Assembly (NCBI GenBank): GCA_018340805.1
Contig: JACMZG010001863.1
Coordinates: 27,173,342 to 27,237,341 of the forward strand
Reading direction: 5' to 3'
Length of the DNA stretch: 64,000 nucleotides
Source: Microvelia longipes
Taxonomy: Eukaryota > Arthropoda > Insecta > Hemiptera > Veliidae
The translations under genes and the position numbers were made by a program. The notes under the pieces are model-generated. The model was not told the origin of the DNA. It searched no databases and saw only the letters and a program-made list of their open reading frames with translations. The number at the start of each line of letters is the position of its first letter. The first letter of the stretch is position 1. Below are positions 59,301 to 64,000 of the stretch, piece after piece.

Positions 59301-62300
59301 TATAAACCAATTCAATTATTTTCTATACTCTTTTTTAACAATCCTACTTATTCATCAGCATAAACTTGGAGGATTGATTATTAAATACTTAATTTGTATA
59401 ATAAAATTAAATTAAATAATGCAAAAATTACAAACAAGAAACATACAATGTACAGTAAGATTAAAATGAATAACTGATGCTCCCTCTGAGTTAGACGCTT
59501 CACAAGAATATGTCCCAGAATCAGATCTATCTAAAGATGTGAAATTAACCATTGGTCCATCAACATGTATACGAGATGATGGCCTGAGAGGAGATCTATC
59601 TCGTGTCCAAGTATAGACTAGAGGTTCAGGTCTGCCAGTGGCTGCAGGGAGCAACACTAGCGAATGCCCTTCTGGACCAGTCACTTCGTTACCTTCTTCA
59701 CTCCAAACAGGTGCATCTACAAATAAAATAAAAATTAAATTTAAAATTGACCCTTTAAGTAAAAAGAATGAATAAAGAGCCCTGTAAATATTTTTATTTA
59801 CTTAATTTATTTTTCAACAATTGTCAGATTTTATATTATTGTTGGATACTCAAATATAAAAATATAATACAGGGGTTTCCAAATAAAAAGACCATTGAGG
59901 TTCAAACGAATAATCAGGAACGAGAAATATTAAACAAAAGTAACAACCATTTACAATTCTAAACTGGTAGATTATTATCTTTAGTGACTTAAATATAGAC
60001 TTAACAATACATATGGATCTTAAAGTTTATGCTAAACAACCTTTCATGAGATTTTTAATGAGTTTATTTAATGAGATTTTCTTTAAAATAGTTTAAATGT
60101 TTTAAACAGAAAAAGACATAAAAACCTTTTAATGTTGTGTGAATGTAATAAAATAGATGTTTTATATTTATACATAGAGGCCATTAGAAACATTCATTTA
60201 ATCCTCTAGATGTAGAGTACAAAATAAATTAACTGAAAGTAAAACAAAAAAAACTTACATAAAACATTCATAGTGAAAGCGTCATGGGCAGATCTCTGCA
60301 AGACTTGATTAACAGCTTGACAGGTAAATATCTTTCCATCCATGTCAGGAGTTATTTTTAGTTTCATTTCAATAGATGAGACAGTGCCACCGTGAAGACC
60401 TGGTTTGGAAGTGTTGGTTGTCTTTTCAACCACCTAAAAATGGAAACAGAAAATGTAACATTAAGTAACAATCAGTATTTAAGTAGTTTTTCTGGTACTT
60501 ATTTACTTGGTTCCCAACATAAAGTTGGGACCCAAGTAAATATGGCGATATAGGGTAATCATTCACTTGGGTAACGACAATATATTTACTAAATTATATA
60601 AAAGAAATTATTCAACAATCTTAATAGGGGATGTTAAAAAGCAAAGGGGCATTGTACGGGGTTGAGAAGGGGGGAAAAAGAAAAGATTGATAATTAAGTA
60701 AATAAGATAATATAGTGCGAAAGTACCCTTGGTTCCCAACATAAAATGGGGACCCAAGTAAATAAAAACCAGGAAAATTACAAAATATCTTTGTTCTCAT
60801 ATCAAAAAACTTGTAATTTCTTTAAGTCCTAACTCCATTACAAATTGAAACTAAGGGATTTTAATGGAGTTTAGACACCCTCCTAGTTCCTATACCCAAA
60901 TCCACTCGATTTTTTTCAGATAAATTGAGGTTGGGAACCAAGTAAATAAGTGCCGTTTTTCTATGGTAACTTTAATGGAAAATAGAATTTCATAGGTTAT
61001 TAAGTAACAGTAGAGGGCAGTCATCAAAAATGTTACAAGGTTTTCTCAAAAGATAAAAGAGTCTATGGATTCTCTTTTTTTTTAGTTTTTGCCACTCTTA
61101 TCTAAAACTTGTTTTAAAACTCACTATTTTTTTTTAGCATTCACTTATCGACACTTTGTTTTAAAAGACAGATGCTTCATAGAGCATAAGTATTTAAAGG
61201 GTTTTCATTCCAATAGTCTAATAGTTTTTGATACACAGATTGTGGGATACCTAATTGGTTCCCGACAATAATTCAAGGTACGTACACACTGCTACCAACT
61301 ATGTAAAAATGATTTGCTCTGTTGAGGGTATGTCATAAAAATATAAACATTTCTAGATGTTACCTATTAATTTAGTATACATTAATATATTAATTTACCT
61401 ATTTATTATTTATTTATTTACCTTTTACTGATGAAGTCAACCATTACTAATAATTTAAAGGAACTTCTTGATTAATGTCACTTTTTTAAGATATATTAGT
61501 TTTATACTCATTTATTTTCATTTTAAATGAAAGAATGACTAATCAATTTCCCAAGTATAGAACTAGGAAACCTTTTATCTTAAAAAGGTTGTGGGTAATC
61601 CTACCATTTTGTACCTGAAAAATGGTGCAGGGCAGCGAAAACTGCTGGATATGCCATAGTTAAAGACAGAACTGTAGGTAAAATGATCAAATTTACCTTT
61701 ATGCCATTACACCACCAGGATAATTCAGCTGGAGGATTAGACGAGCTTGCATCACAGTGTAGAGTAGCTTCAGTACCAGCTCGTAATTCTGTTGGTTCTA
61801 CTCGTATCCTTACATTATCGGGTGGAACTAAAACATTCAACATAAATTTCTATACTATAGCCAAGAATTGTTTGATTTATCAGGTAATAACAGGTTTTAA
61901 TAATAATTAATTACCAGGACTATTATTTAAAATAGAGTAAAAATATATTTAGAATAGGAGGAAAAGTTCATAATTAACTAAAATGTTTCTATAAGGAAAT
62001 CTGAAGTTTTAGTATAAAAAAAGAACAGAAAAATATTATAATTTTGATAATAAATCAGCACCAAATAAATGTCATAAAAAAATCATAATTATTTAAAAAA
62101 CTTTTAATTATTTTTTTATAACACAATGGAGACTAATCCTGTGCTAATTCTAAAAATAATAATACTTTTAATTCATTTCTTGGTTAACACGAATAAAATA
62201 TTATTGTATCCTTTTACACAAAGGGAAAAAATAAAAACAATAAATGTTTAACTATTTTAATGACTAAAGCAATTTTTTAAATGAATAAAAATTCAATTAA

Positions 62301-63168
62301 AACTATACTTACAGTGTACACCAAGTTTAACAGTTTCAAACAATGGTATTTCCATGGCAGGGTTTGTAGCTTCACATTTATATATAGCTTCATTGTCTGT
62401 TACATTAGTGAGAATAGTAACTTCGGAGGAGACTGATTTATCTGAGAGTTTAACAGCTGAATTTATCTGGAACAAAAGAAAAGGGAGTTTAGAAAATTAT
62501 TATATTATAAATAGCTGTGAAAGAAACTCTACAATAAAATAACTAAAACCAAACTTATTATTAAGTAAGATTTTTTTCTACTCAATCCATGGTTTCAAAA
62601 GCTACTGCAACCATGAATCAAAATATTTTTTTTACTAGGTTATTTTCTTATTCTTGAATAATAAAGAATAATTTTTTTAAGAACAAAAATTAATTATAGG
62701 TGAAAAATAATGAAGACTTCAATCCTTATTTTGAAAATATGTTTAATTTTTTTAAAAAATGTCTTAATTTAATTTAAAAAATTTTTAAATTAAACATATT
62801 TTTCAAAATAAAGACTGAAGACTTCAGTTATTTCTCACCTATAATTAAAGTGTAAAAATTCCAATTTTTAAATAAAGTCTCAAGTTTTTTTAAATTAAAA
62901 ATCATAGTAATAGGGGGTGAAGCCCAAGAAAGACAAATTGACCAGGTAGTGAAGTCCTTCTTGTAAAAAAAAACAGCTGAGAAAAACATAAATAACTTAT
63001 TTTTAAGTTTTACAAAAAAGTTTCAACCAACCTTTTTATCATTTTTAAACCAAGTAAGAGTAGCTAATGGATTTCCTCCAGAAGAAATACAAGACATTTT
63101 CACAACAGTCCCAGAAGCAATAGGAGTACCAGCAGTGTAACCTGTAATCATCGGTGGACCTGGGGGAT
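46662..63168 (-). CDS. sns: nephrin family (sticks-and-stones/hibris-like) adhesion receptor, 5'-partial gene
   Basis: Exons on the minus strand, in gene order: 63168-63032, 62466-62313, 61827-61697, 60433-60259, 59716-59447, 58569-58285, 57731-57559, 56720-56443, 56063-55924, then alternative 51003-50839 or 50792-50637, then 48673-48531, 47562-47394 and 46888-46662. All junctions are AG/GT with matching phases. The product has five Ig domains, an FN3 domain with the nephrin hallmark WDPGFDGGLSQSFRLRYK, one transmembrane helix, and a tail of about 180 residues ending DAHLV. Drosophila SNS and Hibris pair with Kirre/Roughest in myoblast fusion, nephrocyte diaphragms and axon or eye patterning. 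Human nephrin also ends in HLV, a PDZ ligand. Which insect paralogue is meant is uncertain. The signal peptide and N-terminal Ig domains lie right of the window. Confidence 0.87.
46889..47393 (-). other. intron with a diverged ~75-bp direct repeat
   Basis: Two related segments lie head to tail at about 46,986-47,125. Both contain GTATACTTT..A..CTCACACA after AAGTCC(T/C)AAA. The rest is AT-rich. Confidence 0.6.
47394..47562 (-). CDS. nephrin-like gene, cytoplasmic-tail exon
   Basis: Phase 0 in after TTTTCTCAG, phase 1 out before GTATAT. It encodes EDQRKTPSNTYLIEQIDYPF and a further 36 residues including QYPVYETQHPVKEPDPI. Several Tyr residues (TYLIEQ, DYPF, QYPV, VYETQ) are possible kinase/SH2 sites, as in fly and vertebrate homologues, but none is the exact YDxV Nck motif. 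Confidence 0.8.
47563..48530 (-). other. intron of the nephrin-like gene
   Basis: AT-rich intron with long A and T runs. Nothing recognisable was seen. Confidence 0.65.
48531..48673 (-). CDS. nephrin-like gene, first cytoplasmic-tail exon
   Basis: Phase 1 in after CTCCTTTAG, phase 0 out before GTGAGT. It encodes a Ser/Thr-rich stretch, ATIEMYAPSSYNETVTGE, then SEKSESYSDSNAEYA. It accepts either upstream transmembrane exon in the same phase. SYNETV and EYA supply candidate phosphotyrosines. Confidence 0.82.
49141..49564. repeat. 61-bp minisatellite, about 7 copies
   Basis: The head-to-tail unit begins CCAAAACATTGTGGGTCTAC and continues TAATACACATTGGTAAATGA, ACCCATGGAACTGATTGATT. Copies differ by single bases, and the first is the most diverged (TATTTATTACAC). 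The minus frame that stays open through it is only repeat sequence. Confidence 0.95.
50077..50390. mobile_element. foldback built from Penelope-like element ends
   Basis: Two inverted arms share CTTTTCCAAGATGGTAACAG / CTGTTACCATCTTGGAAAAG and GCCATCATCAGTGC / GCACTGATGATGGC. The left part also carries TTGGCAAAGCGCTTTCAACC, the complement of the Penelope-like 3' tail at 4,870-4,915. So the unit is a head-to-head pair of the same family's end region. In its centre, TCATGAACAT-TAACATGTTCATGA forms another palindrome. Confidence 0.7.
50637..50792 (-). CDS. nephrin-like gene, alternative transmembrane exon B
   Basis: Phase 1 in after a T-rich tract and TTTAG, phase 1 out before GTCTTT (a weak donor). 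It encodes PVTVVRASTTDLPLAIAVAV, then LATAAVLLCLNAIIIACFVY and the stop-transfer QKKKRAAKADK. It is 156 bp, a multiple of three, so including or skipping it keeps frame. Exon A lies only 46 nt upstream in gene order with the same phases and a similar helix-basic layout (N-x-x-I-x-A-C-x... followed by Lys/Arg). Confidence 0.78.
50793..50838 (-). promoter_or_regulatory. 46-nt spacer between alternative transmembrane exons
   Basis: It contains the donor GTAACC of exon A and the polypyrimidine tract plus acceptor of exon B within 46 nt. This is at or below the usual lower limit for spliceosomal introns in insects, and leaves almost no room between the 5' splice site and a branch point. It would therefore block splicing of exon A to exon B and make the pair mutually exclusive. 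Confidence 0.6.
50839..51003 (-). CDS. nephrin-like gene, alternative transmembrane exon A
   Basis: Phase 1 in after TTTGGTTAG, phase 1 out before GTAACC. It encodes a Pro/Gly/Ser stalk (APPSLPSRGGGVGPSSGPS), a helix LLLISGGILGAALLVANLAI with FACC, and the basic KRRNNKRLTG. It is 165 bp, a multiple of three. The stalk differs from exon B (VVRASTTD), so the choice changes both juxtamembrane stalk and helix. Confidence 0.8.
53229..53310. repeat. (TA)n microsatellite
   Basis: A TA run of about 80 bp with a single TTATATATA phase break near 53,290. Confidence 0.95.
53432..53896. mobile_element. MITE with CTACACCTTTTCCA inverted ends
   Basis: The left end CTACACCTTTTCCA and right end TGGAAAAGGTGTAG are perfect inverses. 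The similarity extends inward with ATTTATTTGAGA and TTGTATTTGAG segments. The interior repeats many TCAAATTCAAAT / ATTTGAG motifs in both orientations. No coding part, and no convincing target duplication. Confidence 0.75.
55924..56063 (-). CDS. nephrin-like gene, exon: second half of FN3 domain
   Basis: Phase 2 in after TTTGATTACAG, phase 1 out before GTAAGT. It encodes YEDTGNNSVYTVTNLELGTQ and YVFSVMAQNRMGQTRYLPD. It includes the FN3 tyrosine corner (LELGTQYVFSV) and N-R-M-G turn. Confidence 0.85.
56064..56442 (-). other. intron with possible tRNA-derived SINE
   Basis: 379-bp intron inside the FN3 domain; about half of it is the SINE-like sequence at 56,195-56,400. Confidence 0.6.
56195..56400 (+). 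mobile_element. possible tRNA-derived SINE (B-box-like)
   Basis: CTGGCTGGGGTTCAAATCCC with a following AG has the T-arm/B-box form GGTTCRAATCC, with a GGG/CCC stem. It is followed by about 170 bp of non-AT-rich sequence, as in tRNA-derived SINEs. No clear A box or tRNA acceptor stem is visible, so it is not called a tRNA gene. Confidence 0.4.
56443..56720 (-). CDS. nephrin-like gene, exon: end of last Ig domain plus start of FN3
   Basis: Phase 0 in after GTTGACAG, phase 2 out before GTAAGT. It begins IDAVHFESILKIRNVEVSDY and GRYECIARNQLG (second Ig cysteine), then linker VTSVPDVPSQLRVLNAS and the FN3 strand TLGWDPGFDGGLSQSF. The W-P-G-F-D-G-G motif is characteristic of nephrin/SNS proteins. 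Confidence 0.9.
56721..57558 (-). other. intron of the nephrin-like gene
   Basis: A less AT-rich patch lies at about 56,850-57,090 (GTTACCATCGTTTTGAGGGA...). It is not assignable to a known family, and no coding segment is seen. Confidence 0.55.
57559..57731 (-). CDS. nephrin-like gene, exon: first half of last Ig domain
   Basis: Phase 1 in after TCTTCTAG, phase 0 out before GTTAGT. It encodes KPEMDQSPALSKAASNNGDS, then GKLICRVSSAPPANFTWSRE with the first cysteine and core Trp, then KYLIDYKQ. It reads straight into IDAVHFES of the next exon. Confidence 0.88.
57732..58284 (-). other. intron of the nephrin-like gene
   Basis: AT-rich, nothing recognisable apart from scattered TATATAAA runs. 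Confidence 0.6.
58285..58569 (-). CDS. nephrin-like gene, single-exon Ig domain
   Basis: Phase 1 in after TTAACCAG. It encodes ATITEVSDGVLTKEKEDA, then LLWCRADGSPL, the Trp in VSWRRSN, and GHFQCVANNGLGNESV. The phase-1 end needs the donor GTTTAT after LNVR, which is weak. The alternative GTTAGA four codon positions earlier would break frame with the next exon. Confidence 0.85.
58570..59446 (-). other. intron of the nephrin-like gene
   Basis: AT-rich; no transposon end or exon recognised. Confidence 0.6.
59447..59716 (-). CDS. nephrin-like gene, single-exon Ig domain lacking the first cysteine
   Basis: Phase 1 in after ATTTGTAG, phase 1 out before GTATGT. It encodes EGHSLVLLPAATGRPEP, then YTWTRDRSPL, then SDSGTYSCEASNSEGA. 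In the usual L-x-C-x-A-x-G strand the cysteine position is Pro (LLPAATG), while the second cysteine is kept. The canonical disulfide cannot form in this domain. Confidence 0.87.
59717..60258 (-). other. intron of the nephrin-like gene
   Basis: AT-rich; nothing recognised. Confidence 0.6.
60259..60433 (-). CDS. nephrin-like gene, exon: second half of an Ig domain
   Basis: Phase 0 in after TTTTTAG, phase 1 out before GTAAGT. It encodes VVEKTTNTSKPGLHGGTVSS, then IEMKLKITPDMDGKIFTCQA with the second cysteine. It follows CNGIK of exon 61,697-61,827 in frame and ends MNVLY with the next exon. Confidence 0.87.
60434..61696 (-). other. intron with a hAT-like MITE
   Basis: Carries the 461-bp MITE at 60,494-60,954. 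The rest (60,963-61,696) shows no recognisable feature. Confidence 0.7.
60494..60954. mobile_element. hAT-like MITE with 8-bp target-site duplication
   Basis: The left end GGTACTTATTTACTTGGTTC and right end GAACCAAGTAAATAAGTGCC are inverted with one mismatch. The element is flanked by perfect 8-bp GTTTTTCT copies at 60,486-60,493 and 60,955-60,962. Eight-base duplications are typical of hAT superfamily insertions. The interior repeats the TIR core (CTTGGTTCCCAACATAAA, GGGACCCAAGTAAAT) twice. There is no transposase. Confidence 0.88.
61697..61827 (-). CDS. nephrin-like gene, exon: first half of an Ig domain
   Basis: Phase 1 in after ATGTTTTAG, phase 0 out before GTAAAT. It encodes PPDNVRIRVEPTELRAGTEA, then TLHCDASSSNPPAELSWWCN. 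It has the first cysteine and core Trp (SWW), plus one extra Cys next to the Trp. Confidence 0.87.
61828..62312 (-). other. intron of the nephrin-like gene
   Basis: AT-rich; nothing recognised. Confidence 0.6.
62313..62466 (-). CDS. nephrin-like gene, exon: second half of an Ig domain
   Basis: Phase 0 in after TTTGTTCCAG, phase 1 out before GTAAGT. It encodes INSAVKLSDKSVSSEVTILT, then NEAIYKCEATNPAME with the second cysteine. It ends KLGVH and joins PPDN of the next exon through one residue. Confidence 0.87.
62467..63031 (-). other. intron with a TTAA-type MITE
   Basis: Holds the 151-bp MITE at 62,694-62,844. The rest is AT-rich. Confidence 0.7.
62694..62844. mobile_element. piggyBac-type MITE with TTAA target duplications
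   Basis: TTAA (62,690-62,693 and 62,845-62,848) flanks inverted ends TTATAGGTGAAAAATAATGA and TTATAGGTGAGAAATAACTG, each followed inward by a GAAG(A/T)CTTCA palindrome. The two halves are nearly complementary over the whole length, so it can fold into one long hairpin. TTAA duplication is typical of piggyBac elements. Confidence 0.85.
63032..63168 (-). CDS. nephrin-like gene, exon: first half of an Ig domain (first exon in window)
   Basis: Phase 1 in after TTTGTTTCAG, phase 0 out before GTTGGT. It encodes PPGPPMITGYTAGTPIASGT, then VVKMSCISSGGNPLATLTWF. It has the first cysteine and core Trp. The DPPGPPMI opening is typical of an SNS/nephrin inter-Ig boundary. Earlier exons lie beyond 64,000. 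Confidence 0.87.
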
Positions 63169-64000
63169 CTGAAACAAATTAATAAATAAGATTTTACCAT
63201 TTTTAGGGTAAAAATGGTCAAAAATAATAAAAAATAGCCAAAAATAATGTAATGTTTATTAGAAATTGTAATTTTAATGAAAAATTAAAAAAGGCAACTA
63301 ATCTTTCAGAGGAATAAGCAATGGAGAGCAATTAAAATTGAATATTTCCCACTAAATACTAATGGGAAAAATAAAAATATGAAAAACAATTGAACTAAAT
63401 TGTTGGTAATGTAATAATTTATTTTACATTAGTAATGATATATTTTTTTTATGTCCAATAATGTTAAATAACAAGGAAGACAATTAAAACGAAAACAAAC
63501 TAAAAGTAAAACAACACATGGAAATAAATATTATGCAATATGTAACATCACCTGGTCAACATTTCTTAACATTGTTACTCTTTTATTCCATGAAAAATAT
63601 AAAACAAGGAATTATTAATGTTGGCCCCTTTATAATTATCAAATAAAAATGTAATCAACATATGTTCAAAGGGATTAAGACTTATAAAATTAAAACAAAT
63701 GTGACCATAATAGTGGTTGAATAATTTAGTTATTTAGGCATAGGCATATATTACTTATTTAAGTAGGCTCTCATTTTACAAAATGTATTTCATAAAATAC
63801 ATTTTAAAACATATGAATTAATTAAGCCTACTTAATTAAGTACTTGAGTAACTACAATGCAAAAAAAAGTTACCATCTTTTTTTAAAAAATAATGTAGTC
63901 ACCCATTGTATTCACCCTACACTACTGTTGCCTATATCCACTGTAAAGTTTTAAATATAACCCATAAAATGTATATTTAATCTATTTTACTCATACAAAA
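63169..64000 (-). other. intron of the nephrin-like gene, running off the window
   Basis: AT-rich, with a 91-bp nested hairpin at 63,752-63,842. No exon of the upstream Ig domains is visible. Confidence 0.65.
63752..63842. repeat. 91-bp hairpin, possible mini-MITE
   Basis: TACTTATTTAAGTAGGCT (63,752-63,769) pairs with AGCCTACTTAATTAAGTA (63,825-63,842). An inner stem, TGTATTTCATAAAATACA, sits in the loop. The two stems make one long imperfect hairpin. Confidence 0.7.

Overview
The window is about 64 kb of an AT-rich animal genome. Small phase-matched exons, long introns, tailed non-LTR retroelements, a Penelope-like element, a Copia fragment and many MITEs point to an insect. Both host genes belong to insect immunoglobulin-superfamily (IgSF) families. 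The order is not fixed by the sequence, and there is no sign of a bacterial replicon.

Layout. (1) 60-10,204, plus strand: the 3' end of a klingon/wrapper-family neural cell-adhesion gene. Seven exons encode the end of one Ig domain, a complete Ig domain, an FN3 domain and a hydrophobic C-terminus that looks like a GPI-anchor signal. Its introns hold a decayed LINE split by a foldback element, a Penelope-like remnant, a MITE with about 30-bp inverted ends, a TA microsatellite and another foldback. (2) 10,205-46,661: the region between two convergent genes. It is dominated by nested transposons and a large inverted-repeat and satellite complex (about 16.4-38.2 kb). (3) 46,662-63,168, minus strand, 5' end outside the window: a nephrin family gene (sticks-and-stones/hibris). 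It encodes five Ig domains, one FN3 domain, two alternative transmembrane exons and a proline-rich tail ending in HLV. Its introns hold a 61-bp minisatellite, hAT-like and TTAA-type MITEs, a possible tRNA-derived SINE and a Penelope-derived foldback.

The most striking non-genic object is a giant foldback-like locus. Two inverted arms of about 4 kb (16,429-20,640 and 34,283-38,183) each run from unique sequence into arrays rich in TGACGTCA-type palindromes. They enclose a CpG-rich satellite of about 43-bp monomers that switches orientation several times. The locus is mis-assembled in this scaffold. The sequence after the 1,000-N gap (26,501-34,117) is a noisier second copy of 17,650-25,500, and the end of the left contig matches position 34,117 exactly. 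The N gap therefore most likely hides overlapping contig ends, and the real element would be about 13 kb.

The most interesting gene-level finding is a pair of tandem transmembrane exons in the nephrin-like gene (50,839-51,003 and 50,637-50,792). They have identical phases and resembling sequences, and only 46 nt separates them. This is the architecture expected for mutually exclusive splicing enforced by a too-short intron, similar in principle to the alternative transmembrane exons of Dscam1. Skipping both exons would keep the reading frame and give a secreted ectodomain.

The two host genes are unrelated in orientation but related in biology: both encode neural or adhesive IgSF surface proteins. 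No promoters are visible, because both 5' ends lie outside the window.
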